From NCBI RefSeq assembly GCF_017591425.1, contig NW_024467120.1:3782001-3846000 (forward strand): a stretch of DNA of 64,000 nucleotides, given 5' to 3'. Under the pieces are notes generated by a model that worked only from the letters and a program-made list of their open reading frames with translations, did no database searches and was not told the DNA's origin. How positions within the stretch are numbered: the stretch's first letter is position 1; each line of letters starts with the position of its first letter. Origin of the DNA: Ochotona curzoniae (taxonomy: Eukaryota; Chordata; Mammalia; Lagomorpha; Ochotonidae). Below, piece by piece: positions 43,280 to 55,360 of this stretch. A program made the position numbers and the translations under genes.

Positions 43280-43570
43280 CTACAGAACCATATGAGCCGC
43301 TCAGCTCAGCCATACACAGCACAGGTGGCTGACTGCTCCCATCATCCCTGGGGAAGGGTGGGGGGAAGATCTGAGCTCAAAATTCCAAGCACGATTTCGG
43401 CAGGACATTGATGATCTCTGCACCATTGTGAAGTTGAAGGACTGTAAGCACAGCCATCAGAAGTGGACACTGTGTGCCCTTACACAGGCAAGTATATGAC
43501 CATGCTGTCTTTATCATTCATCTGTACGACTTTACACAAAAATGCTCAGAAATTAAAATTCTTTTTTAAA
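43280..43570. other. unique sequence
   Basis: Nothing recognised beside the LTR. Confidence 0.3.
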
Positions 43571-43574
43571 ACTT

Positions 43575-43884
43575 TTGACTTCTAAAGATCTCTTTAATTG
43601 CTTACTTTGAAAGGCCAGAGTTACCGGGGTGGGGTGAGGGGGTGGTCCATTCACTGATTTACTTCCCAAATGGTCCTTATGGCCTGAGCTGGGCTAGGTG
43701 AAAGCTAGGAGTTTCATGTGAGTACAGGAGCCCAAGCACTTGGAACATCCTCCACTGCTTTTCCAGGAGCATTAGCAGAGAGCCAGATTGGAAGCGAAGC
43801 AGCCAGAACTCAAACCAGAGCCCATATGGGATGCTGGCATTGCAGACGGCAGTTTAACCCATGATGCCACAACACCAGTCCCAA
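43575..43884 (-). mobile_element. old lagomorph SINE
   Basis: 'gatttacttcccaaatggtc', 'ggaacatcctccactgcttt' then 'tccaggagcattagcagag', 'gaactcaaaccagagcccat', and head complement 'taacccatgatgccacaaca'. Confidence 0.85.
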
Positions 43885-43959
43885 CAAATACAGTTTCATA
43901 AGCATCAAAGGCATTGCGGGCTTTTGTAAAGATGTTGATGCTCAGATTTTAAATATAAT

Positions 43960-44290
43960 GAGGAGACCAAGAGAATTTTGAATGGAGCAATACCATGTTT
44001 TAAGGAACTGTTTGGTCTGTCATGTGAGGGATACATTGTGAGGAGACCAGATGGAATATGGAGAGCCAGTCAGAGTTCTGCAAACAACTAAAAAAGGCCG
44101 CATCTGTGAACAAGGAGTCCTGGGCCGAGGTGGAGGTGCTAAGAATTGGGCAAGTCCTGAGTGCAAGAGGAAAGTCAAGATAGTTGTACTTGCGAAAGAG
44201 CAGAGCAAAGGATGCTCCAAGGTTTGAGCCCATCATCCCCAAGGAAGACAGCCAGGACAGTGGGGGAGGCGGCCATCCAGGAGCTGCCCT
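43960..44290 (+). mobile_element. possible LINE-2 3'UTR fragment
   Basis: 'tgaatggagcaataccatgt', 'gtgaggagaccagatggaat' and 'ggatgctccaaggtttgagc' recall an L2-associated segment ('ggagtgacatgatc', 'agggagaccagttaggag', 'ggatgactccaaggtttttggc'). Weak but ordered. Confidence 0.35.
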
Positions 44291-44294
44291 TCTC

Positions 44295-45310
44295 CAGGGG
44301 AGCCCGAGAGCTTTTCCCAGATGCAGGCGGAACCTAAGGACAGCGGAGTGCACCCCACTGCCACATGTGCATGAAGCCATCCCAGGAAGCAGAGGTTCCC
44401 CTCTGAGAGGGGCCCATTTCCCTGCCTTCTGGAGTGTGGACCCCACCCCAGGACTCACTTCTAGCAAATGGACTGCATCAAAAGCAATGGACCACAAGAA
44501 GGTCCACTTGCATTTTCTCCTAACTGTTCACCCTCAGAGAGGCTGACCACTCCCTCAGGCTGACCAAGCCCTGACAGCCTCATGGAGCAATGTCATGGCT
44601 GGGGACTGAGGTCCACTGGCATCCCTGTGCGTGATGAGTTTGGGGGGAAATCCACTTTGGCTCCACCCCATCCTTCATCCCAGTCCATCAGCTTCTGGAT
44701 TACCTCACACAAAGTCTGGGGCCAGAGATATCTCAGCAAAGACCTGGGTGCTCACTCCACTCACTGACACGGAGAGCCGAGCAGTGCTTGCTGTGCTAAG
44801 TCGCTCACAATGGCTGCTGGTGACCCATCCACAGAATTGAGATAGGAATGGTACAGAAAATACTTTTCTGGGAACCTCCCAGGACACCTTCAGTGGGGCA
44901 AACAGTCCCATCCAGTTCACTTACACATCACACATAAGAGGAAATGCTTGAAAGCTTGCAGAAAACATCAGTTTTTCTTTGGTGTTAAAAACAAATTGAA
45001 ATCCCTATATAGCTTTATTCGCAAAATGCATTTTCTAGGAGGGCACCTGGTGTATGGTAGAGGTGTGGTTCAAGTTCAGCCTGTTTGCCCTCACAGCTTA
45101 GTTTCCCCTGCAGGTGCACTGCTTTCAGCCACTGCATGTCTTTACCCCCGCCCCACCCCCAGGATCCCACTTTCTGCTTTTTAGATATGCATCCCTGAGG
45201 TTTCACCTCTCACTGAAGAAAAGTGCCAAAATCGTATGATTGACATAAGCAAGATACGATCTGCATTGTCACCAAACTTCTTTTATACATGTGTTTTTTT
45301 CTGTTAACTT
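44295..45310. other. unique sequence
   Basis: No repeat recognised. A 165-codon minus frame (44000-44497) and a 120-codon plus frame overlap each other here and upstream; neither looks coding. Confidence 0.35.
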
Positions 45311-45314
45311 AAAA

Positions 45315-45572
45315 AAAAAATTGAACACTTTATGTTCATCTGTTTGAAAAGCAGAGCACAAGTCTTCCAACTCTTCACTCACTCTCATAAGCACACAGAA
45401 CAGCTGAAACCAGGAGCCAGACATTCCAACTGGTCTCCCCATGCAGAGCTTGGCCCACAATCTGCTGCCATCCCCAGTATGTATTAGCAGGCACCTGAAT
45501 TGGAAGCAGAGACGCCAGGATTGAAACCAGCATTCTGAAGCAGGATGCAGCATCTCAAGCTGCCCCCAGCCT
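45315..45572 (-). mobile_element. old lagomorph SINE
   Basis: 'ctgaaaccaggagccagaca', 'gtattagcaggcacctgaat', 'gccaggattgaaaccagcat' and 'gcagcatctcaagctgcccc'. Diverged. Confidence 0.7.
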
Positions 45573-45579
45573 CCTACAC

Positions 45580-47285
45580 CAAAGCTGCAGTTACCTCCCT
45601 TAGCTGAGAGAGATGAGCTCCAAGGTCCAAAGTGGGTAAATTTGTGAAACCCAAATAGTATCGAACCCTGTACACCGCGTTATTCCGACACACACATGGC
45701 TACGTTCAAGATCAATGTCTAAATCAGGCACAGGAAGAGATTGAAAACAATCACTAATAATGAAACAACCAGTGCAATGATACACTGTAATAAAACTCAC
45801 TTCGATTCATGAATCATTTCTTTCTGGAATCTTGCATCAACTATTTTCAGACCACGGTGCCTGAAACCGTAGAGAGTGAAGCCGTGGGTACGAGGAGGGG
45901 GCCACGGCACTCAGCGGCGGCAAGGAAAAGAACAAGACGAAATATAACACCCCCCACCCAGTCATTTGTTTGCGTTTTTCAAAATAAAGGGGGAAAAATC
46001 AATTGCTAGTTGACAATGGAAAGCCACTAAGGACTCAAACAGCATGGAGCACTTCTGCAGGAAATGGCAAGGCCAAAAATTAAAAAAAACAAAAGTCTCT
46101 GAGTGATACAAAATACAGCGACTCTTGTCCCAGTCATCATCATGGCAAATTAAGATGTTTCCATTCTTTGGGTGACACAGTCACGAGAAGCAGAGAAGGC
46201 AAAAGAAAGTTCTAGATTTCTGTCTCCACACAAACTACAGCAGAATTCATCTTAGGAAGATAGTACCCGCCAGGTGGCAGCCAGAGAGGTTTTTGACCCT
46301 CTTCCCAGCTAACAGTTCTGCATTTGTGGGTTCAGCTATTTACCAGCACTTACCATTGTATTCGGTCTTAAAGGTAATTTGGAAACAGTTAAAGTATACA
46401 GGAGGGTAGAGGTAATCCTATGCAAATGATATACGATTTTTTTGTAAGGGACTTGAGCAACCCTGGGTTTCAGCAACCACAGAGGATCCTGGGTCCCGGA
46501 GACACCAACGTGTGACTCTATTTTTGTTTTATCCGTAAGGACTGTATTCGCCAATCAGTGAAAATGCAAGAAATGGAAACACTCATAAAAAGAAATAAAA
46601 CCCCCAGCCACTTAAAAATTCTTGTTATCCAAAGCAACTGTTTTTAAAAAGCATGTGACACCTTACCAAAGGCATTTTCTTTTCTTTCTTTTTTTTTTTT
46701 TTTGTCATTTAAAAATACTAAACAGTAGTAACAGCTAAACAGCTCGGCTGCTCCCACTTAACCTGTAATTTGGACAATTTGTGTGGGGATGAGATTATTT
46801 TGTCATATGACACAAGGAACAGATGCTACTAATTAACATACAACAATGTCTAAAACAGAGTTTGAAAAACATACGAGTTAGGAAGCATAAGTTGAAACAG
46901 CTTTGCAGTGTATAAGCAAACTCGTATAGTCTGATGGGGTATCAGGGTTGAGTTTGTTTGTTTTTTAAGAAAAAAAAAATCAGTCAAATTAGCTGGTAGA
47001 CTTTTCTAAGCCCTCCTCTAAATAAAATAGGTATTTCAAGGAAATGAGCTGATAGATCTTGATTTTTATTTTCAAAAATTTGGGAGACGATAGCATACAG
47101 TAGCTATATGTGTAATGCAAAGTCACTTTTCACTGGGAAACATTGCACTAAAAATAAAGGGGGAACAAAAAAAAGATTTGAAATAAATTTGAGGAGCACT
47201 TTTGAAGGGATCTGATATATCAGGATCCAACAAAAGAGCCCTGGGAATTGGGGTTGAACGATGTTTCTTTTGATATCCTAATTAT
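45580..47285. other. largely unique sequence
   Basis: No gene recognised; a (T)16 run at about 46688. 46590-46870 is the enhancer-like block listed separately. Confidence 0.35.
46590..46870. promoter_or_regulatory. possible conserved non-coding element
   Basis: High-complexity AT-rich block with TAATTA (46830-46835) and a SOX-like ACAATG (46843-46848), plus 'tgtcatttaaaaatac'. Enhancer-like composition only. Confidence 0.18.
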
Positions 47286-47289
47286 GAAA

Positions 47290-47925
47290 ATCACCTATGT
47301 GGGGCGGGGGTGGGAGTGGTCCTTAAGAACTCACAGGGTGGGTAAACCGCCACTTGGCATGCTTGCATCTCACAATACACCTGCTGGGCCCGGCATGATA
47401 GCCATTAGGTTAAGGTCCTTGCCTTGAATGCACCAGGATCCCATATGGCGCTGGTTCTAGTCCCGGCAGCCCTGCTTCCCATCCAGCTCCCCGCTTGTGG
47501 CCTGGGAAAGCAGTCGAGGACAGCCCAAAGCCTTGGGACCAGGAACCCGTGTGGGAGACCCGGAAAGAAGTTCCTGGCTCCTGGCTTCAGTTGGGTGCAG
47601 CAACGGCTGCTGTGGCCACTTGGACAGTGAATCATCAGACGGAAGATCTTCCTCTCTTTCTCTTCTCCTCTTTGTACATCTGCCTTTCCAATAAAATAAA
47701 TAAATCTTTAAAAATAAATAAATAAACACACTTGCTGCAAGTTCCTGCTCTGCTTATGATCCAGCTGCCTGCTCATGTGCATCCTAGGAGGTAAGAAGTG
47801 ATGATTCAAGTATTGGGCACTTGCCACCCACGTGAGAGAGATGGATGGAGCCCTGGGAGAGTGAACCAGCAAATATGGAAGCTCGCTCTTTCTCTCTCAA
47901 CTTTCAAAATAAAACAAGCTTTAAA
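47290..47925 (+). mobile_element. old SINE split by a young SINE
   Basis: Part one, about 47290-47385 ('gggtaaaccgccacttggca', 'gcttgcatctcacaatacac'); part two, 47727-47925 ('gcttatgatccagctgcctg' then 'ctcatgtgcatcctaggagg', 'gagtgaaccagcaaatatgg', 'ttcaaaataaaaca'). The old head and body join across the insertion. Confidence 0.8.
47386..47725 (+). mobile_element. young C-type SINE nested in old SINE
   Basis: 'gggcccggcatgatagccat', 'ggatcccatatggcgctggt', 'gcctgggaaagcagtcgagg', tail 'ataaaataaataaatcttta' with an (AAAT)n extension. Flanks atacacctgct / acacacttgct lie in the host SINE. Confidence 0.93.
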
Positions 47926-47929
47926 AAAG

Positions 47930-48165
47930 ACTCATGTATTTGAACATCATAGTTTGAGAGAGTCAGAGAGAGAGAGATCTTCCATACTGCTGGTCCACTC
48001 CCCAAATGGCCACAATGGCCAGGATTGAGCCAGATCAAAGCCAGAAAGCCTTCATCCAAGACTTTCACAAGTGGCAGCAGACCAAGCATTGGGGCCATCC
48101 TCCACTGCTTTCCTAGGACATTAACAAGGAGCTGGATCAGAAGTGGAGCAGCTGGGACAGTAGGT
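47930..48165 (-). mobile_element. old lagomorph SINE
   Basis: 'gctggtccactccccaaatg', 'gccatcctccactgctttcc', 'gctggatcagaagtggagca'. Truncated at the head end. Confidence 0.85.
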
Positions 48166-48239
48166 GGAATCTGTGTGTGAGGACAGCACCAATGCTGGCT
48201 CCAAAGAAAGCTTTTTCAAAAGGGCACAAAAATTTGTGT

Positions 48240-48312
48240 ACTGTGATGACTGCATGAATTTCACATTTTTTTGCACAAAAATAAACAAGTTTTTTTTTTC
48301 ATGTGATAAAAG
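48240..48312 (-). mobile_element. mariner-type MITE fragment
   Basis: 'gcatgaatttcacatttttt', 'tgcacaaaaataaacaagtt' then T run and 'catgtg' match the reverse MITE core seen at 42017. Confidence 0.5.
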
Positions 48313-48329
48313 GAAGATCCCTTCTAGTA

Positions 48330-49700
48330 ACATGTGCTGTAAATAAAAGGAGGAAAAAAACATGTAGCTTGCCCCCAAAAAATATTTGACCACAGAATAT
48401 TTTTTTTTCCCAGAAGAAATAAGCAACCAGTGGACACTGGTCTAAATACACCCTCATACACAAATTCATAAACCAATAAATTTTTAGTCTCAAATTCCTT
48501 CTGTGCTCCCTAGGTAGATTAAACTTAGCACTAGTCACTGTATTTGAAATAAAAAGTGAGGGTGTTTTTAAAACATGCATTCATTCATTTAATGTCATAT
48601 GAATAAATCCATTGCATATTATTAAAGACAGCATATCTTTCATGTTCAGCTTAGTTGAAAAAAAAAAAGGTCATTTACCAAACATGTCTCTGAATTCAAG
48701 TTACTGGAATATGTCGTGGTGGGGCTGACACACATGGAAATCAGACCTCCATCCTCAGCTAACTGTGACTATTTTTGTATCACACCCAAACTTGGCACAC
48801 GACAGTTTCTCCAAGGACAATGATCGTGTGCAAACCAAAACACATCAGTAAGCTACTGCTGTCCTTTTCTACTAAAGTTTATTCAGCAGTCTTCTGCTCT
48901 GGAGGGAATCTTCGTCCATACACGCATTATGTATTTGTAGCAGAAAATCCTAATCTCCTAGGAAATAGTATCAAGTCACTAGGTTACACATGTCTCCAAA
49001 AACTGATATATTTCATTATACAATGTCATCCCACCATCACAGGGCCTCTGAAAAACTCAGCTCCCCACTTGTGAGACCATGAGCTTCATGCAGGCAAATA
49101 AGGTCTCAGTAGGATCACAAAAATAGCTTTGACCTTCCAGACTGCCCCACCACCACCGCCGCCACCACGCAAAGGGCTTGGGGCTTCTTAGCGAGAGCTG
49201 TGACTCATCGTACCTCTAACCCTCGGCAGATGCCGCCCACCAACACTCACACAGGGCCCCGAGTCTGCTTTCAGCCTGTGGCTTCTGTCGGTCTAACCTG
49301 GAGTCTTCCTAGGACCACTGCATCCCACCCAGGAAGAATCACCTGGCGAACCTGGCCATGACCGCGCCATAGACCCCAGGGGACAGTGGAAGAGGGTCAG
49401 CTGTGACAGAAACAAAGTTTACCTGGATCCTACCACACAACAATCCAGGAGAAATGTGTATTTGTGTCTATTCTATAGCACTTTCTTCCAGTGTAGCCTG
49501 CCTTTAGCCGTCTAGTAAAGATATATTTTAACTAAAGAGAAGAAATAGGTAAGAACCCTGAAACTTATTGGAAAGGATCTTTTCCTGTGAAATCAACTCA
49601 TGACATAAGTGTGTATTATAAACCACTAGGTATTTAAAAGGAGCCCAAAGGAATTATCGAACAAAACTGGTATTCACATACATGTACAATAATAATGGCT
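48330..49700. other. unique sequence
   Basis: No gene or repeat recognised; a short 'caccaccaccgccgccacc' stretch at 49147. Confidence 0.35.
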
Positions 49701-49709
49701 CATGTTTGA

Positions 49710-49890
49710 TATCAAGTTACCCAACTACATTATCACACTTAAACCTCATGATCTCTGGATGGCAAGATGGCCTCTTTTTAACACATGAGGAAATGGAAAC
49801 ACTAAATAACACACTCAAAGAGCTTAGTAGCTTCCGGACTCCAAACTCTGTCTGACACCCAAGATTCTCGGCTCCTTCCTCTGCTGAGTC
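49710..49890 (-). mobile_element. MIR SINE
   Basis: 'attatcacacttaaacctca', 'cctctttttaacacatgagg' then 'aaatggaaacactaaataac', 'acactcaaagagcttagtag' and 'ccaaactctgtctgacaccc' follow reverse MIR. Ordered over about 170 bp. Confidence 0.65.
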
Positions 49891-49894
49891 CTTC

Positions 49895-52800
49895 CCAAAT
49901 ATGAGTCTTCTGAACTTCAAGTAATCTGGATTCTTCTGGCAGCTATTCCAAAATCATGAAATGTCCTTTTCATTTTGTTTCAAAGGCAAGAGCTGCCTGA
50001 TGAACTGGCTCACAGCACATCCTGATGCGCCATTCTATCTATTTGCCTCCCAGAGCCGCCTGGCTACAACAAGGAAAGCCTCCTCTCATTCCAAGGACAC
50101 CTGCTGGCTGCTGGGACGTTTAAGGTCACGAAGATTCAGGACTCATCATCAAGCCATGTAAACAAAATTCCAGGCACCCTCAGCCCGCAGCCCTCATCTC
50201 TTTCTTCAAAAGCACATTCAGCAAACAAGGTCAGTGGAAATGCCAGTTATCTCCAAGGCTCCACCACCAGAGGCCAAGCAGGAGGTGAAGGCCACCCCGG
50301 TCTCGCATTTTCTAAATCTTAGATCCTCCTACCGCATGGTCCATCTTAGTGGCTTTGCCCATGATTTCTCTTCCTGCTAACCCCAAATCAGTTATAAACA
50401 CACTGAATACTTTCTTTATCACTCTCACTTGGATTTCTGATGTCTACACATTTGTCTTTCCAGAATTTCAGCTCTGTGTTCCCCCAGAGCGCTTCTGGAT
50501 GGCAAGGTCACTCATCAGTGTGGGCTTCCTTGAGCATTCCCTGGCCACATGTCATGCACTTCATCTTTGACAGCCAGCAGCCAGTGCTTTTTGTAGCAAT
50601 GCTAGACCACTCTGCCTTGTGCCCACTACACACCAGCACCCTTACTCCCACCTTGCTCTATTTTGGGGAGAACTGAAGAACGAAGACATGTACTTACAAT
50701 GATTTTGTTTTAAAGCCTCTTTTTCTTAGGTCCTTAGGTTAAGCAAAACGAGCAATGTGATTTACCTAGAAATTTTAGTTCCTATTAAAAGAAGAGCGAT
50801 TGATATAGTGAAGTCATTGGTGTTCACTGAGAATTTTCAGGTGGGTTTATTTGCAACTTTCTCAGCAAAAAAACCAATTAGTTCTGTCCTAGGGCGAGAA
50901 AGAAAGTGGGAAAGATGACCCAACTATGGGATTAAAGAGATGGATTTGGGGTATACCCAGCAATCCGTTATATTTTGCCATTTCAAAAAGTTCAGCCATT
51001 CTTAAAGGCATTATTACTTGTGGTTCCAAGTTTGGTGCAAGTTTTCTGTATATTTCTGTTTTCAAAATGAATGCCACACACTGGCAGGGAGTGTTGTTAT
51101 TTTTTTTTTAATGAAAATGAATATCTGAACCACAGACTACAGGATATGGGAGCCCAGAATCATTTTAATTTTCTTGACATCATAATAACTTTCTGAAACC
51201 TTGGGCTTCACCATACGTATAAAATGGTACAGTGCGAGTGGAGCAACAACCAGCTTCCATAGCATATCCAACTGCAACTGCACAGGCCTTGTACAACACC
51301 CCTTTCTGACAGACAGCCCCAGTGCAAGGAGGGTCTGTGCGTTTGCAGGAAACACAGCCAGGAGGAGATTACCTCTTGATCACTTCAAACCTCGACAGAG
51401 TTAAGGAAAGAGAAGGACACCCATGGCTCCTGGCGGGGGAATGCAGTAGTTTTTCCACCCTGGATATGCAGCTCCCATTTGCAAGCTCTACTGTTGGATG
51501 TGCAGACTCACACACATTTGCCTTCTTCTGAACCCTAACCCTGAGAGCTTACCCCCATTTTTTTTTTGCATACATCATTCTTGGTGGAAATTTTCAACAA
51601 CCACAAAGGTGGGGAAAAGGGTGTGGTGTGCGTTGACTTCTTAGTCACATTTCCTGATGTTACCATTTTTGTATATTTCAAATATTGACTTATGGCAACA
51701 TTTAAGAAATTATGGTCTGTGAAGTGCTATTCTCTTTTTCCATCTGGGTAGAACCCCCCCCCCCCCCGCCCCAGAGTGCTGTGCTACAAAAGATAAGTGT
51801 TCTCAGTCATGAACTTTAGTCAGCAAAGGGCTGGTATACTTAGGTCAAATATCAAACTTCTCCCACTGCTCTCAGCTCTTAGGCTGGCAACACACACCCC
51901 GGGGCGTTTCACATCACACACCAGTTCGGTTCTAGACTAGCACTTTCCTTCCTCCTCTGCCTTCACATTTGCATTGTTGGTATCTGTACCCCAGGTTGTG
52001 CCCACTCTGAACAACTGACACCCCACAACCACCTCACACGCAAGCTGTGACCCCCAAGCAGAAGCAGTACAATCAAAGCACTATGACAAGCAGAAAAGCA
52101 AAGGCAGCTAGATCAAGAAACTCCTGGGACACCGTCTTTCTATGAGTCCTGGTGCCCTAATATTAGCAAGTTACCTGAACTAGAAACCCTAGAATCAACT
52201 CCCCCTGCCTTCCCTGCTGTTCCACACGTGAGCTAGTTCAAATTCATGAGTTGTACTTCACGTTGATTTTTACCAACTCCTTTCATTTCTGTCTCTTTAG
52301 CACTGCTGTTCTAGCCTCCTCACACAGCCAAAGCTTTGCACCTAAAAGCCCAAATTTTTCCGGGTCTTCTGATCCACTCTACTGAATTCAACTAAAACTG
52401 GCTCCACAGACCATCAATCTGATCCCTGGGTGCCACCAAATAAAAGCCACAGATGACAATGGCACATTCTCCAGACCACCACTAGAGAGAAAGGGGGCTG
52501 CGAAAAACCCATCCATGATCACAGCATGAAAACAGATATGGAAACCGTACTCCACGGTGCCACACAAATGCATACAAATGTTGCATGTCACGTCACCATG
52601 TAATAAAACTTGAGAAATCAGCAGAAAAAATGAAACACATCAGTGATGCCCCGCTTTGTTGCCAAAGCAACAAAGATAGATCTGGAGAAACCAGGTGGGC
52701 AGAATATTTGAGGTCCAAGAACTAGCATGTCATTCAAACGTCTTTCTGGGTTTTAGCAGCCCACCTGTGCCTTTGGTCATTTTATCCAAGACTTCATTTG

Positions 52801-54085
52801 ATTTTTAACCACTAAAAAATGATCCTAGAAATATGTCCTTGTCGGGCATTGCCAAGTTGAATCATGGCATTTTATTACTGTTTGAAAGGCCACATATTTA
52901 AAACGCAACTTGAAGTCAAGCTAAAGAAAATAAAAGGATTCGAGATATTTTTTAAGCAGTTACTAAAACCGAAATGAGTGTTATTTTTGATCTCTGGCTC
53001 ACTGTAAACTGACAAGATATGAATATGAATTTTACCAAGTAATGTATAATAACTGCTTCTGCTCACCAGAACCACATGCCAACAATTCAATTTTATCTTT
53101 CATGTTGATGCGACATGCAGAATACATAATCCAGATTACAAACCATCCCCGGGAACATGCATTGACTCTGCCTAATTGGTGACAGCATGACATCATACAC
53201 CTACATGGCGATTCTCAACATGGTCCTTTTAATAAAAAGTCACTGCCAAGGTTTACATTTGGGGATGACTATCTGAGCAACAGACGATGATGCCATGTCT
53301 GCAACTTACCACTACCTATAGAATATATAGCTCAGAGAGGAACCCTGCCCGCCACTTGTCCACAGGCAGTAGGCACCATGGACACCCCTATGGAAGTGGA
53401 CACTCCGTCTGAGAAAGGATTCCAAAGGAGGAGGAGAGGAGTGCAAACTAAGGAAAGTAGAGCAAAGCTATGGAACAACAGACAAACCAGCCATGTCATG
53501 CAACGGTAGGGATCAAAGAAGATTCTAGCATAAAGCAGGCCTTCAGGACTTGCTGGATGACAGTACTCAACTCCAGATGCCTATCCCTAAAATGAAGCTG
53601 ACGGATTTGTTTCTAGACCTAATGTACGTTGGGCAATGCCTGCCTGCAAGGAAGTTCTTAAATGTAATTTCGGAGCCTCTAAACAGATCTGTAATGATTA
53701 CCTGGTTATAACTCATTAAAAGGGGGGCCCAAAGCCTGTATTAAGATTCCCAAGCCAAGCTAAAAGTGTACTTACATCACTACAAGAGAAGATTACCACA
53801 CACAAAAAGAGAGTCCTCATTAAAACAATGAGGGTTGAAAGTCACTACAGTGTTGACACATGGATATGGCTGAGGACGTCAAGGATTTGGGCAGACTCTG
53901 ATGTAGCTGAGCATCACACACACACACACACAAAAGTCGAGAACTGAAGTACATACTCATTCTGACATCTAAAATCAGTATTTGGCAAAGATTTCATTTT
54001 AAACATTATGATTCAAATACATCCCTGTTAAAATCATACTTTGCTTTTCTCTAATGCTGTTTCTGAGACAGGGATCCAGGAATCC
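49895..54085. other. long, almost repeat-free region
   Basis: More than 4 kb without a recognisable SINE, L1 or LTR. Contains a (C)14 run (51754-51767), a short (CA)n at 53918-53934, and no defensible reading frame. Unusually sparse compared with the flanks. Confidence 0.4.
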
Positions 54086-54089
54086 CCAT

Positions 54090-54290
54090 GGGAAATGAAT
54101 CACCAGAGGAAGCTCATTGAAAAACACAACCCCTGGGATCCACCCCAGACCTGCTGAAGCGCAGCAGCTGGGATTGGAAAACAGCATCACGGATGCTGGT
54201 TCACTGGCTGCTGTCTTAGCAACCCACTCTTCACACCCAGGGAGGACTGAGGTGGACCCACTGGATTTAGAACCCCTTGGCTAGCCTCCC
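54090..54290 (+). mobile_element. MER5-like hAT-Charlie element
   Basis: 'gaatcaccagaggaagctca' then 'ttgaaaaacacaacccctgg' and 'gatccaccccagacctgctg' match 'agaatcacctggggagctttt', 'acagatgcctgggccccaccccagacctactgaatc'. The far end is diverged. Confidence 0.65.
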
Positions 54291-54294
54291 CATC

Positions 54295-54675
54295 AGCATT
54301 GCCTCTCTTACAGGAATGTATCTTTGCGAATTGAAACAAGGACTTGTCAGTGTCTTCCAAATACTTTCTGTGTCATAGTACATTAACTAAAGGAAAAACT
54401 GCTTCTAACATGCTGAAATGATGCCACTGGCAACAGACTTTTCAAATCATTTTCCAGTTCTTCTTCTTTCTGCATCTCACCCAAGTCAGTGAGCTACGGT
54501 ATTGGTAAGCGGCTTGAAGTCTGGGCGAGGCAGAATCAAAGCTTTGTAGAGATATGCAGAACCTGGGAAGACTCGGTATGGTACCATGGGTTTCACAAGT
54601 GTGACTGCCTTACCATGCTGAGAGGGAGAGCCTGTCCTGGATTAAGGGTGGACCTCAGGGGACCACCAGAGTGCT
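54295..54675. other. unique sequence
   Basis: Nothing recognised. Confidence 0.3.
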
Positions 54676-54679
54676 CAAA

Positions 54680-54975
54680 AGCGGAAGAAAGAGACAAAAA
54701 CACGTAAGAGGGAGATCTGGATATGGAAGAAAACCACAAAAAGATGGGACATGGCTGGCTTTAAAGGCAGAAGAAAGAGCCAAGACACACATAGAGCCAC
54801 TAGGAACCCACAAAAGCAAGGATCCAAATTCTCATTGGGCTCCGTACAAAGAAGGCATCCCTGAGCTTCGAGTGGGTGAAATCTACACTGGCTTTCCAAC
54901 CTACAGAACCGTAAGACAGTAAACTGTGTTGTTGGAGCCACCAAGCATGTAGCAAATGATTACAGAAGCAAATCA
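54680..54975 (+). mobile_element. MLT1-type MaLR LTR fragment
   Basis: 'ccaacctacagaaccgtaag' then 'acagtaaactgtgttgttgg', 'agccaccaagcatgtagcaa' and 'atgattacagaagcaaatca' match MLT1 'gcctccagaactgtgagagaataaatttctgttgtt', 'aagccaccaagtttgtggtaatttgttacagcagcc'. The upstream purine-rich part fits the LTR middle. Confidence 0.65.
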
Positions 54976-54979
54976 CAGC

Positions 54980-55355
54980 AGCTCTAACACAACACGTGAG
55001 GACCCCTTCTTGTACCCATCTGTCCTCCGACTCAGACTTTCCACCAAAACAGACTAAGTGATGACCCCAGGAACCCCGAAAAGGAGAGAGAGGAAGGTAG
55101 CATTTCTTAGCTCCAACAATGCCGACATGCTGGGCCAGAGAAGTCTGAATTATCTTTTGTATTAGAGGATGTTGAACTCATCTTCACTAGATGCCAGCCC
55201 TGCTACTTAACTCTCCCTCCCTGCTGTGATAACTGGAAAATGTCAGTGGACATTGCCACATGTCCTTTGAGGAGAAAATCAGCTCTTACTGGTTGACTTG
55301 GTGGTCTGGGTTTTGCCATCAGATCTCTGCCCTAGAAAGAGAAATTCCATCATGT
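54980..55355. other. unique sequence
   Basis: Nothing recognised. Confidence 0.3.
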
Positions 55356-55360
55356 GTGTA

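Noticed and set aside
44000..44546. Overlapping 165- and 120-codon frames on opposite strands
   Set aside because: Mutual antisense opening in a GC-richer stretch, likely composition effect; no domain recognised.
51754..51767. (C)14 run as a functional element
   Set aside because: Homopolymer; may also be a sequencing or assembly length error. Nothing around it supports function.
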